DNA from: Thiemannella venezuelensis
GTDB taxonomy: Bacteria > Actinomycetota > Actinomycetes > Streptosporangiales > Streptosporangiaceae
NCBI RefSeq assembly: GCF_014203605.1
Contig: NZ_JACHJJ010000004.1
Location: 124,001-188,000, forward strand
Length of the DNA stretch: 64,000 nt
Direction of reading: 5' to 3'
Shown here: piece after piece, positions 8,446-16,585 of the stretch
How the letters are laid out: each line of letters starts with the position of its first letter
Numbering within the stretch: position 1 is the stretch's first letter
Program-made: the position numbers and the translations under genes
The notes under the pieces: generated by a model
The model's database searches: none
What the model was told of the DNA's origin: nothing
Seen by the model: only the letters and a program-made list of their open reading frames with translations

Positions 8446-9159
8446 ATGCGAAAAACGATCATGATTGTGGTGATGGCGCTGATAGCCGCCGGAGCCACCG
8501 TCCTCACGGCCTCCCCGGCTCTGGCGCACGGCTACGTGTCGTCGCCGCCGAGCCGCCAGGCGATGTGCGCCCAGGGCAAGGTCTCCAACTGCGGTCCCAT
8601 CATCTACGAGCCGCAGAGCGTGGAAGGCCCCAAGGGCCAGCGCAACTGCCACGGCGGCGTCGGCCGGTTCGCCCAGCTCAGCGACGAGAGCAAGAACTGG
8701 CCCGCGACCTCCGTCGGCACCAGCGTGAACTTCAACTGGGTGCTGACCGCGCGCCACGCCACCAGCACCTGGGAGTACTACATCGGCGGCACCCGGATCG
8801 CGGTCTTCAACGACCAGGGCCGCCAGCCGGGTGCGACGGTGACGCACAACGTGAACCTGTCCGGCTACAGCGGGCGGCAGAAGGTCCTGGCCATCTGGAA
8901 CATCGCCGACACCGCCATGGCCTTCTACTCCTGCATCGACCTGCAGATCGGCGGCGGCAACCCGGACCCGGACCCGACGCCGACGCCCACCCCGACTCCG
9001 GACCCGACGACTCCCTCGGGGACCTGGTCCGCCGGCACCGCGTACGCGGCCGGCGCCCAGGTCACCTACGGCGGCGCGACCTACCGGTGCCGCCAGGCGC
9101 ACACCGCCTACGCCGGCTGGGAGCCGCCGAACGTCCCCGCGCTGTGGCAGCGGCTCTGA
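8446..9159 (+). CDS. Secreted AA10 lytic polysaccharide monooxygenase with CBM5/12
   Basis: 237 residues. A 27-residue Sec signal peptide ends TASPALA, leaving His28 as the mature N-terminus (HGYVSSPPSR). That residue and His104 (TARHATSTWEYY) form the copper histidine brace of AA10 enzymes. The catalytic domain ends near residue 170. A Pro-Asp-Thr-rich linker follows, then a 45-residue C-terminal module WSAGTAYAAGAQVTYGGATYRC ... GWEPPNVPALW typical of CBM5/12 chitin/cellulose-binding domains. It should cleave crystalline chitin or cellulose oxidatively outside the cell. Chitin is favoured by the module but not proven. The ribosome-binding site is AGAGGAG. It is monocistronic. Confidence 0.92.
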   Translation: MRKTIMIVVMALIAAGATVLTASPALAHGYVSSPPSRQAMCAQGKVSNCGPIIYEPQSVEGPKGQRNCHGGVGRFAQLSDESKNWPATSVGTSVNFNWVLTARHATSTWEYYIGGTRIAVFNDQGRQPGATVTHNVNLSGYSGRQKVLAIWNIADTAMAFYSCIDLQIGGGNPDPDPTPTPTPTPDPTTPSGTWSAGTAYAAGAQVTYGGATYRCRQAHTAYAGWEPPNVPALWQRL

Positions 9160-9198
9160 CCGGCCGGTAGCGGCGCTCGTCTTCTCGAAAGGAGACCG

Positions 9199-9702
9199 AT
9201 GGATCACATCCACGGCGCAGTGCTGTCGCTGTTCAGGGCAGTGGTCGGGCTGCTGTTCGCCTGCCACGGAGCGGCGAGCCTGTTCGGCGTCCTCGGCGGC
9301 CCGCACGGCGGGCGGACACCGGAGTTCGGCGCCTGGCCGGGATGGTGGGCGGCGGCGATCGAGCTGACCGGCGGCGGCCTCGTGCTGCTCGGCCTGGCGA
9401 CCCGCGCCGCCGCCCTGCTCTGCTCAGGAACGATGGCCTACGCCTACTTCGTCGTGCACCAGCCGAAGGGACTGTTCCCGCTCGTCAACGGAGGCGAGCC
9501 CGCGGCGCTCTTCTCCTGGTCCTTCCTGCTGGTGGCCGTGGTCGGCGGCGGCCCCTGGGCGCTGGACGCGCTCCTGGCCCGGTACCGCGGACTCCCGGGC
9601 CCGTCGGCGGCCCCGCCGCAACCGCCGGCGTTATCGGAGAGGCGGCTCGGCGCGACCGCCGGCGGTGATCCGCAGGCGCGCGAGTACGGCTCCGGCGCCT
9701 GA
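9199..9702 (+). CDS. DoxX family membrane protein with a TTA codon
   Basis: 167 residues with four transmembrane helices in about the first 135 residues (AVVGLLFACHGAASLFG, WWAAAIELTGGGLVLLGLA, LCSGTMAYAYFVVH, FSWSFLLVAVVGGG), the DoxX arrangement. A Pro/Ala-rich cytoplasmic tail follows. Leu145 is encoded by TTA (9631-9633), a rare codon in such genomes and hence a possible point of bldA-dependent translation, although it sits in the non-conserved tail. DoxX proteins are loosely linked to redox and sulphur metabolism; no specific role can be assigned. AAAGGAG precedes the ATG. It lies 39 bases after the LPMO gene but has no evident functional link. Confidence 0.75.
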   Translation: MDHIHGAVLSLFRAVVGLLFACHGAASLFGVLGGPHGGRTPEFGAWPGWWAAAIELTGGGLVLLGLATRAAALLCSGTMAYAYFVVHQPKGLFPLVNGGEPAALFSWSFLLVAVVGGGPWALDALLARYRGLPGPSAAPPQPPALSERRLGATAGGDPQAREYGSGA

Positions 9703-9854
9703 CCCGCTGCGGGAAGGCGCCGCAGTGAAGGAGGAGTAGGCAGGGCGTCCGGGCCCGACCGGCGCGTGAGCGACCGGCGGGACTCGGGCGCCCTTTCCCG
9801 TGCGGCGCTCCTTCTCCCGGCGCGGCCGTCCGCCTGCCCCTCCCCGGCCGGCGG

Positions 9855-10538
9855 TCAGCCGGTCCCGGCCCGGATCTGGTCGAGGTAGTTGTAGGCGGTG
9901 ACGCGGGAGACCCCGAGCCGCCGGGCCACCCGGTCGACGGCGCGTTTGACGAAGAACGCGCCCTTCTGGTCGAGGAACCGGAGGACCTCGATCTTGTGCT
10001 CCCGGTCCATGAGGGCCACGGCTTTGCCGGTGTTGGCGATGGCGGTCTCGATCAGGTTGTCCAGGACCTCGTTGATGTCGCCGGCGAAGATCTCGTCGCG
10101 GTCGGGGGCGGCCCCGGCGCTCTTGAGCACCTCGTCGAGGCTGGCCCGGGCGACCTGCAGCGGGGTCATGTCGACGTTGACGCACAGGGCGGCGATGACC
10201 CGGCCGTCGGGGTCGCGCAGGTAGACCGAGGACGAGCGGAGTTCGCGGCCGTCACCGGTGCGTCCGCGGTAGCCGTACTCGTCGTGGTCCTCGGCCTCCT
10301 TCCGGCGCATCTCCAGGCCCAGGTTGGTCGAGGGCCCGCCGACGGCACGCCCGGTCACGTGCCCGTTCTCGATCGCGGCGATGGTGTGCTCCATGCCGTC
10401 GCCCGAGAGGTCGTGCAGGACGACTTCGCAGTGCGGGCCGACCGCGGCCGCGACGGCCTTCATGATCGGCCGCAGGATCGGTTCGAGATCGGCGAGATCT
10501 CGGGCCACCGAGGTCTCGGGCGAGGGAGGGGTGGACAT
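9855..10538 (-). CDS. YheO-like PAS/HTH transcriptional regulator
   Basis: 227 residues. The N-terminal YheO-like PAS domain spans about 12-125 (LEPILRPIMKAVAAAVGPHCEVVLHDL ... SSSVYLRDPDGRVIAALCVNVD), and a C-terminal helix-turn-helix spans about 175-225 (FFVKRAVDRVARRLGVSRVTAYNYLDQ). The family includes DauR, a regulator of D-amino-acid use. This one is divergent from a sugar-type ABC importer and shares a 157-base promoter region with dyads, so it probably controls that importer in response to a small metabolite. The ATG is at 10538. The gene ends 152 bases from the convergent DoxX gene. Confidence 0.75.
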   Translation of the reverse strand: MSTPPSPETSVARDLADLEPILRPIMKAVAAAVGPHCEVVLHDLSGDGMEHTIAAIENGHVTGRAVGGPSTNLGLEMRRKEAEDHDEYGYRGRTGDGRELRSSSVYLRDPDGRVIAALCVNVDMTPLQVARASLDEVLKSAGAAPDRDEIFAGDINEVLDNLIETAIANTGKAVALMDREHKIEVLRFLDQKGAFFVKRAVDRVARRLGVSRVTAYNYLDQIRAGTG

Positions 10539-10616
10539 GGGACTCCTTCTCGAACCGGCGCTGGTGACAGCTTCTCAGGTCCGCCGCGGACCGTCGCCCC
10601 CGGCCATCTTCTTTAT

Positions 10617-10650
10617 AGAAATTCTGTTAAGCATATTGACGAGTTGTCAA
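10617..10650 (+). promoter_or_regulatory. Divergent promoter dyads between YheO-like regulator and ABC importer
   Basis: Two dyads lie in the AT-rich centre of the 157-base divergent region: AGAA-A-TTCT (10617-10625) and TTGAC-GAGTT-GTCAA (10636-10650), a perfect 5-5-5 inverted repeat. Its left arm TTGACG could be a -35 element for the importer operon. The obvious candidate binder is the YheO-like protein encoded on the left. Confidence 0.4.
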
Positions 10651-10695
10651 CGGACTGCCCAGACTGAGCCAGCCGTACGAGAAGGAACGAACACC

Positions 10696-11967
10696 ATGAA
10701 ACGCGTAAAGATCCTGAAGTCGTATGCCGCCGGGCTGGCCCTGCTGACCCTCGCCGCCTGCGCACCGTCCACCGCGCCGTCGTCGGCCGGCGGGGACGAC
10801 AGGACCGGGACCGTGCGGGTGTGGCTCTTCGACGAGCCGAACCGCGCTCCCAAGGAGAAGGTCGTCGCCGAGGCGGTCAAGGAGTTCACCGCCGCCCATC
10901 CGGACGTGAAGGTCGAGGTCTCCTACATCCCGACCTCCCCGGCCCGGCACGAGAAGTTCAAGGGCGCGTTCAACGATCCCGCCAGCGCGCCCGACGTCGC
11001 CGAGTACGGCAACACCGACCTCGCCGAGTACGCCGCCGCGGGCGGGTTCGCCGACCTCGGCGCCGACGTCGGGGCCTGGGCCGAGGGCAAGGAGATCGGC
11101 GCCGACCTGCTGAAGTCGGCCACCGCGGGCGGCAAGCTGTACGGCGTGCCGTGGTACATCGGCGTCCGCGCGCTCTACTACCGGACCGACGTCTTCGCCG
11201 AGCTCGGCCTGGAGCCGCCCGCCACCCTGGAGGAACTGGCCACCACCGCCCGCGCCGTACGCGAGAAGAAGCCCGACCTGTACGGCATCGCGGTCGGCGG
11301 CGAGTACACCTTCGGCGCGCTGCCCTTCGTCTGGGACGCGGGCGGCGACATCGAGAAGCTCGACGGCCCCGAGTCCCGCAAGGGCGTCAAGGCCTACACC
11401 GACCTGCTGAGCGACGACGTCTGCCCGCCGCAGGCGTGCGCCGCGCTGACCGGCGGCAAGACCGTCGAGCTGTTCGCGAGCGGCAAGGCCGCCATGGGCA
11501 TCCTGGGCAACTTCAGCCGGTCCGCCGTGGACGCGGGACCCGCCGCGGGCAAGTACGCCGTGGTGCCGCTCCCGGGGTCCACGGCGGGCACGCCCGCCCC
11601 CGCGTTCGCCGGCGGCAACAACCTCGGCGTGATGCGCAGCAGCGGGCACCGCACACTGGCCGTACAGTTCGTCCAGCTGCTCGCGGGCAAGACCTACCAG
11701 GTCAAGATGTACGAGGCGATGGGCAACCTGCCCACGCTGACCTCGGCCAGGCAGGAACTGGCGGCCAAGGACCCCTTCCTCAAACCGTTCCTCGACACGG
11801 TCGCCGCCGGCACCCGCTTCGTGCCCGTCGACCCGGCCTGGGTGAAGATCGACAATCAGAAGGTCATCCCGACCATGCTGCAGAAGGTCGCGACCGGGCA
11901 GGCCACGGTGGAGCAGGCCACCACCGAGGCCGCCGCGGCGGTGAACGCCGCCTTCGGCCGGTCATGA
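10696..11967 (+). CDS. ABC transporter sugar-binding lipoprotein
   Basis: 423 residues beginning with a lipoprotein signal whose lipobox is LTLAAC (Cys near residue 21). It is then an extracellular solute-binding protein family 1 fold (MalE/UgpB type): VRVWLFDEPN, LYGVPWYIGVRALYYRTDVFAELGLEPPATLEEL, ASGKAAMGILGNFS. It captures a sugar or oligosaccharide for the two downstream permeases, and the substrate cannot be read from sequence. No ATP-binding subunit is encoded in the operon, as is common for actinobacterial CUT1 systems that share an MsiK-type ATPase. Start ATG 10696 follows GAAGGAAC; the open frame further upstream is not coding. The stop overlaps the next start (ATGA). Confidence 0.88.
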   Translation: MKRVKILKSYAAGLALLTLAACAPSTAPSSAGGDDRTGTVRVWLFDEPNRAPKEKVVAEAVKEFTAAHPDVKVEVSYIPTSPARHEKFKGAFNDPASAPDVAEYGNTDLAEYAAAGGFADLGADVGAWAEGKEIGADLLKSATAGGKLYGVPWYIGVRALYYRTDVFAELGLEPPATLEELATTARAVREKKPDLYGIAVGGEYTFGALPFVWDAGGDIEKLDGPESRKGVKAYTDLLSDDVCPPQACAALTGGKTVELFASGKAAMGILGNFSRSAVDAGPAAGKYAVVPLPGSTAGTPAPAFAGGNNLGVMRSSGHRTLAVQFVQLLAGKTYQVKMYEAMGNLPTLTSARQELAAKDPFLKPFLDTVAAGTRFVPVDPAWVKIDNQKVIPTMLQKVATGQATVEQATTEAAAAVNAAFGRS

Positions 11968-12908
11968 CCACGCTCGCCACCACCCCGGCGGGCCCGCAGG
12001 CCCGGGCCCGCCGGGCGGGGCCCCGCCCCCGCCGGAGGGACGGGCTGCGGCCCTGGCTCTACCTGCTGCCCGCGGCGGCGGTACTGCTCCCGCTGCTCGG
12101 CTACCCGATCTACATGCTGGGCCTGCTCTCGGTGTTCGACTATCGGCAGGCCCAGGTCAGCGGTGGGGAACCGACGACCTTCGTCGGATTCGGCAACTAC
12201 GCGACCCTCCTGGGCGACCAGCGTTTCTGGTCGGTCCTCGGGCAGACCGTGGCCTTCGCGGCGGCGCTCGTGGTCGCCACGCTGGCCGTCGGAGCGACGC
12301 TGGCCGTGGTGCTGTCCAGGGCGGGTCGGGTGCCGCGCCTGCTGCTCTCCCTGGCGGCGATGGCGGCATGGGCGGCTCCCGCGATGACCGGCTCCACCGT
12401 CTGGATGTTCCTGTTCGACGCCGACCTCGGCCTGGTCAACCAGGTGCTGGGCATCGAGGGCTTCAACTGGTTCTACGACCGGTGGGTCGCGTTCGGGGTG
12501 GTCGGCGCCACCGTGGTCTGGCACTCCTTCCCCTTCGTCATGGTGACGCTGTACGCCGGGATCCAGGCGGTCCCCGCCTCGGTCATCGAGGCCGCCGCGC
12601 TGGACGGGGCCTCGGCGTGGCAGTCGTTCTGGAAGGTCCTCGTGCCGATCCTGCGGCCGCTGATCACGATCGTGGTCATCCAGTCGATCATCTGGGACTT
12701 CAAGATATTCACCCAGATCTACGTGATGACCAACGGCGGAGGCATCGCGGGGCAGAACTCGGTGCTCAACGTGTACGCCTACCAGACCGCCTTCGGATCC
12801 TCCGAGTACGGCCTCGGCTCGGCGATCGGCATGGTCATGACGCTGATCCTGCTCGCGGTCACCCTGCTCTACATCCGCGCGCTGCACCGCAGGGGGGAGA
12901 GTCTTTGA
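11964..12908 (+). CDS. ABC sugar transporter permease 1 (MalF-like)
   Basis: 314 residues with six predicted membrane helices after a basic N-terminal tail (residues 1-30). The EAA loop contacting the ATPase reads VIEAAALDGASAWQSFWKVLVPILRP near residues 210-235. It forms the inner-membrane channel with the next gene product. The ATG start overlaps the substrate-binding-protein stop by 4 bases (ATGA), so translation is coupled. Length is typical for CUT1 MalF/UgpA-like subunits without the large MalF periplasmic loop. Confidence 0.9.
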   Translation: MTTLATTPAGPQARARRAGPRPRRRDGLRPWLYLLPAAAVLLPLLGYPIYMLGLLSVFDYRQAQVSGGEPTTFVGFGNYATLLGDQRFWSVLGQTVAFAAALVVATLAVGATLAVVLSRAGRVPRLLLSLAAMAAWAAPAMTGSTVWMFLFDADLGLVNQVLGIEGFNWFYDRWVAFGVVGATVVWHSFPFVMVTLYAGIQAVPASVIEAAALDGASAWQSFWKVLVPILRPLITIVVIQSIIWDFKIFTQIYVMTNGGGIAGQNSVLNVYAYQTAFGSSEYGLGSAIGMVMTLILLAVTLLYIRALHRRGESL

Positions 12909-13744
12909 ACAGGTCCCGGCTCGCGGCGAACGCGGTGGCGGTGGCCGCCGCCGCCGTGACGCTCTTCCCGATCTACTGGATGGTTCTCTCCGCGGTGAAA
13001 CCGGCCGGTGAGATCCAGTCGCTCCAGGCCCGCCCGTGGACCCTGGCGCCCACGCTGGAGCACTTCCGGCGGGTGCTCGGCGCCGAGAACTTCGGCCGGT
13101 ACTTCCTCAACAGCGCGGCCGTCGCGCTCTCGGTCGTCGTGCTCTCCGCGGTGGTGGCGTTCCTGGCGGCCTTCGCGGTGACCCGGTTCCGGTTCAGGTT
13201 CCGCACGAGCGTGCTGATCATGTTTCTGGTGGCGCAGATGGTCCCGGTCGAGGCGCTCACCATCCCGCTGTTCTTCCTGGTCCGGGATCTGGGCGGAGTG
13301 GTGCCCGGCGTGGGGCTCAACACCCTGGGCTCGCTCGTCCTGGTCCACCTGGCCTTCTCGCTGCCGTTCGCGATCTGGATGATGCGGGGCTTCGTCGCCG
13401 CGGTGCCGGAGGCGATCGAGGAGGCGGCGATGATCGACGGAGCGAGCCGGGCGGTCATCCTGTGGCGGATCATCTTCCCGCTGGTCGCCCCCGGCCTCGT
13501 CGCGACCGGCGTGTTCTCCTTCATCACCGCCTGGAACGACTTCATCTTCGCCAGGACCTTCATCATCTCGGCCACCCACAACCAGACCCTGCCCGCGGCG
13601 CTGCTCGTCTTCTTCAAACCCGACGAGAACGACTGGGGCGGGATCATGGCCGCGTCGACGCTGATGACCGTCCCCGTCCTGGTCTTCTTCATCGCCGTGC
13701 AGCGCCGGCTGGTCGCCGGGCTGGGCGGTGCGGTGAAGGACTGA
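12905..13744 (+). CDS. ABC sugar transporter permease 2 (MalG-like)
   Basis: 279 residues from a TTG start (12905) preceded by GGGGGAGAG and overlapping the previous stop by 4 bases. Six membrane helices; the EAA motif is AIEEAAMIDGASRAVILWRIIFPLVAPGL. The N-terminal NAVAVAAAAVTLFPIYWMVLSAVKP and the ending TVPVLVFFIAVQRRLVAGLGGAVKD are classic MalG/UgpE-type boundaries. It completes the channel with permease 1. The operon ends here, 24 bases from the convergent MMPL gene. Confidence 0.9.
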   Translation: MNRSRLAANAVAVAAAAVTLFPIYWMVLSAVKPAGEIQSLQARPWTLAPTLEHFRRVLGAENFGRYFLNSAAVALSVVVLSAVVAFLAAFAVTRFRFRFRTSVLIMFLVAQMVPVEALTIPLFFLVRDLGGVVPGVGLNTLGSLVLVHLAFSLPFAIWMMRGFVAAVPEAIEEAAMIDGASRAVILWRIIFPLVAPGLVATGVFSFITAWNDFIFARTFIISATHNQTLPAALLVFFKPDENDWGGIMAASTLMTVPVLVFFIAVQRRLVAGLGGAVKD

Positions 13745-13768
13745 GCGCCCTCCGCCGCCACCGCCGGT

Positions 13769-15916
13769 TCAGGGGACGGTGACGGGAACGGGGTCGGGGC
13801 GGGAGGACTCCGCCGCGGAGGGCGGCACCCGGAGCAGGCGGGCCGCCCACACGGGCAGCCACCAGTTCCACCTCCCCATGAGGGAGACCAGGGCCGGGAC
13901 CAGGAGGGCGCGGATCACCGTGGCGTCCAGCAGGACGCCCAGGCCCAGCCCCGTCGCGAATATCTTGAGCTCGACGGCGGGGGCCGCCGCCAGCGAGGCG
14001 AACGCCAGGAACAGGATGAGCGCCGCGCTGGTCACCAGCCGCCCGGTACGGCCGATGCCCTCGACGATCGCCGAGTGGGTCGAGCCGGTGCGGTCGTACT
14101 CCTCCCGCATCCTGGCGAGGATGAACACCTCGTAGTCCATCGACAGGCCGTAGAGGAACGCGAAGACCATCACCGGGACGAAGTCGACGATGGCGCCGGT
14201 CGGCTCGATGTTCCAGATCAGCTTGGAGCCGTAGCCGTACTGCCAGACGAGCACCATCGCGCCGATGACGGCGGCGAGCGACAGCAGGTTGAGGAGGATG
14301 GCCTTCAGCGGGAGCAGCAGGGACCGGAATCCTCTGGCGAGCAGCAGGAACGTCACCACGGAGATGAGCAGGAGCATCAGCGGGAACGACCCGTAGACCG
14401 CCTGGACGAAGTCCATGTTCTCCGCGGTGGGGCCGCCGACCCGGGCGCTCTCCGGTACGGCGGCGCGGACCCGCTCGACCGTCTCCTGGCCCTCCCGGGA
14501 GCTGCCTTCGGCGGCGGGGACGACCGTGATCAGCGCCGTGCCCTCCTTGCGCCACGCCGGAGAGTCGGGGGCGGCGGCCGTGCGGACTCCGGGAACGGCC
14601 GCGAGGCGGGCGGCGACCGGCGCCGGGTCGCCGGACACCAGGACGTCGATCGGGGTCAGCACGCCCGAGGAGACGCCCTGGCTCTTGAGGGTGGTCAGAG
14701 CCTCGTAGGCGGGCCCCGACTTGGCCAGCGATCCGCTGTCGGCCTCACCCAGCCGGAGGCCCAGGGCGGTCCCGGCGAGTGCCAGCAGCACGGCGCACGA
14801 CGCCACGGCGGCCGGCCAGCGGTACCGCACGACGCGCCGGGCCCAGGCCGTCCAGCCGGGGCTGGCCGAGGAGTCCTTGCGCAGTCTCGGCCAGTCCAGC
14901 CGCCGGCCCATCGTGGCCAGGATCACGGGCAGCAGCGTGATCACCGCCAGCATGCTGACCACGGGGATCAGCAGGCCGCCGTAACCGACGCTGCGCAGGA
15001 ACGGCACGGGCAGCAGCACCATGGCGAACAGCCCGATCGCGACGGTGACCCCACTGAAGATCACCGCGCGTCCGGCGGTCGCCATCGCCCGCCGGACCGC
15101 CTCGTCCCCGCGGTGGCCGCTCGACTGCTCCTCCCTCCACCGGGTGACCAGCAGAAGCGAGTAGTCGATGGCCACCCCCAGCCCGAGCATCGCGACGATG
15201 TACTGCACGATGTCGCTGACCGGGGTGACCCCCGCCAGCCCGTAGATGGACAGGAAGCACGCCAGGATCGAGACCGCGGCGATGAGGAGCGGCACGAGCG
15301 CGAGGAACGACCCGAAGACGAAGGCGAGGACCGCCAGTGCGCCCACGCCGCCGATCAGGGTCTCGGCCAGCAGGCTGATCCCGCCTCCGCCGCCTCCGCC
15401 GTCACCGCTCTCCTCCAGCGGGTCCATGCCTGTGACCTGCACCGCGGTGCCGTCGGGCAGCGCGGATCCGAGCGCCGCGGCGACGGGACCGCTCTGGTCC
15501 GCGCCGCGGAACTCCTCGGCGACGTCCGGGGTGAAGACCAAGGCGAAGGTGGTACGGCCGTCGCGGCCGACGAAGCGGGGGTCACCGGTGTCGGCGTAGG
15601 AGACGACCCGGGCTCCTGTCGTCTCCGCCACCGACGCGAAGGCCTTGCCCAGCACCTCCCTGGTGCCGGGGCTGTCCACGGTCCGCCCCTCGGGGAGTGT
15701 GATCACCGGGATGAGCGGCTCGTTGCCCGCTTCGCTGCCGTAGGTCCGCGCGATCGCCTGGTTCGTCTCGAAGGCGGCCTGCCCGGGCTGGGAGAACCCC
15801 TCGGAGAGGCGCCCTTCCATCCGGGTGATCGCCACCACTCCGGCCGCCGACAGGGCCAGCCATATCAGGGTCACCAGCAGCTTGTGCCGCAGCACGAACT
15901 CAGAGAATCTCTGCAT
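13769..15916 (-). CDS. MMPL/RND family exporter
   Basis: 715 residues with the duplicated MMPL architecture: a helix at residues 10-30, an extracytoplasmic domain to about 190 (including a GDGGGGGGG stretch), a helix bundle to about 350 with the proton-relay-type segment GLGVAIDYSLLLVTRWREE, a second outer domain, and a second bundle with YGLSMDYEVFILARMREEY. Such RND proteins use proton-motive force to export lipids or hydrophobic compounds. The position just upstream of the polyketide cluster makes it a possible efflux component, but that is inference. The ATG at 15916 gives the expected cytoplasmic N-terminus QRFSEFVLRHKLLV. Confidence 0.85.
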   Translation of the reverse strand: MQRFSEFVLRHKLLVTLIWLALSAAGVVAITRMEGRLSEGFSQPGQAAFETNQAIARTYGSEAGNEPLIPVITLPEGRTVDSPGTREVLGKAFASVAETTGARVVSYADTGDPRFVGRDGRTTFALVFTPDVAEEFRGADQSGPVAAALGSALPDGTAVQVTGMDPLEESGDGGGGGGGISLLAETLIGGVGALAVLAFVFGSFLALVPLLIAAVSILACFLSIYGLAGVTPVSDIVQYIVAMLGLGVAIDYSLLLVTRWREEQSSGHRGDEAVRRAMATAGRAVIFSGVTVAIGLFAMVLLPVPFLRSVGYGGLLIPVVSMLAVITLLPVILATMGRRLDWPRLRKDSSASPGWTAWARRVVRYRWPAAVASCAVLLALAGTALGLRLGEADSGSLAKSGPAYEALTTLKSQGVSSGVLTPIDVLVSGDPAPVAARLAAVPGVRTAAAPDSPAWRKEGTALITVVPAAEGSSREGQETVERVRAAVPESARVGGPTAENMDFVQAVYGSFPLMLLLISVVTFLLLARGFRSLLLPLKAILLNLLSLAAVIGAMVLVWQYGYGSKLIWNIEPTGAIVDFVPVMVFAFLYGLSMDYEVFILARMREEYDRTGSTHSAIVEGIGRTGRLVTSAALILFLAFASLAAAPAVELKIFATGLGLGVLLDATVIRALLVPALVSLMGRWNWWLPVWAARLLRVPPSAAESSRPDPVPVTVP

Positions 15917-16427
15917 GCGGTCAGTAGACCGTCCCGGCCTTCTGCCGCGGTGAGATCTCCCTGAGAGAGCCCTGTGCATCTCCTTCACAATTCAGAATGG
16001 AATCGGGACACAGTCGTGAACGGACGCGGACAGTTCGTCCCGCCGTGGATCATTGAATCATTAACTTGATTGCGGAACGTTTTCCGAGGCGCTTCCAACC
16101 TTTGTCGAACCCCGGAGGGGCGATGATTCCACAGGGCTTTCTAAGGGATCGCCGAGCATCTCGGGCGCAGTGGGAGTGTAGTATCCGCCGGCTTCGAGCG
16201 GGGCGGTCGGGTGGAAATTTTCGCAGGCCAGACGGGATCGAGCGGGTCGCTCGGGTTCCGAGGCCCCGGGGGTCGCCTGTCTCCGCTGGTCGCTCGGGTA
16301 TGCCGCGGCAGAACCGAATATTGTTTCATTTAGACGCCTCCCGCCGGGCCGCCACGGCATTTCGCGTTAAGTGACTGCGGCATTGCGAGATGTGACGCCG
16401 AGAACTGGGAGTCGGCTTAGGGATCCC

Positions 16428-16456
16428 TTGAGAATGTGTGGGGAACAGATTAGTGT
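16428..16456 (+). promoter_or_regulatory. Candidate promoter for the cluster sensor kinase
   Basis: TTGAGA (16428-16433) and TAGTGT (16451-16456) are separated by 17 bases, giving a plausible housekeeping-type -35/-10 pair about 130 bases upstream of the kinase start codon. The long leader would contain the TCAAAAC inverted repeat. Assigned by eye only. Confidence 0.3.
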
Positions 16457-16470
16457 CATCTGTCATGAGT

Positions 16471-16493
16471 TCAAAACGGGGGGCTAGTTTTGA
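16471..16493 (+). promoter_or_regulatory. Perfect 7-bp inverted repeat, candidate operator
   Basis: TCAAAAC (16471-16477) and GTTTTGA (16487-16493) are exact reverse complements separated by 9 G-rich bases, just downstream of the candidate promoter. Two TGTCAT direct repeats (16454, 16461; 7-base period) lie immediately upstream. The arrangement suits autoregulation by the neighbouring NarL-type response regulator or another dimeric regulator. Confidence 0.4.
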
Positions 16494-16585
16494 GGACCGC
16501 TTTCTATTGGGCGGGAGCCCGGTCGCGTCCCTGAAGTCCGCCGCCTCCACGGTCGCAGGATCTGCGGCGCCGGAGGGGGTCGGTA

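Larger units (their letters stand above)
15917..16585 (+). other. 669-base non-coding regulatory stretch before the PKS cluster
   Basis: This is the longest gene-free stretch in the window and is clearly less GC-rich than its neighbours. Short open frames exist but have no recognisable family, poor codon bias and no convincing ribosome-binding site. It holds a direct repeat ATCATT at 16049-16054 and 16057-16062 near the MMPL promoter side, TGTCAT at 16454 and 16461, a candidate promoter and an inverted repeat before the sensor-kinase gene (listed separately). It probably carries divergent promoters for the exporter and the two-component genes. Confidence 0.5.

Noticed and set aside
9743-9826. 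Possible long-loop hairpin between DoxX and the YheO-like regulator
   Set aside because: The arms match only partly and the loop is long; support is too weak to list as a terminator.
14075-15964. 629-codon open frame antisense to the MMPL gene
   Set aside because: Composition is His/Asp/Arg/Gly-biased with no domain, a mirror of the real gene on the other strand.
16066-16374. Small open frame in the intergenic stretch before the cluster
   Set aside because: Arg-rich translation without family similarity, no ribosome-binding site, and base composition unlike the neighbouring genes.
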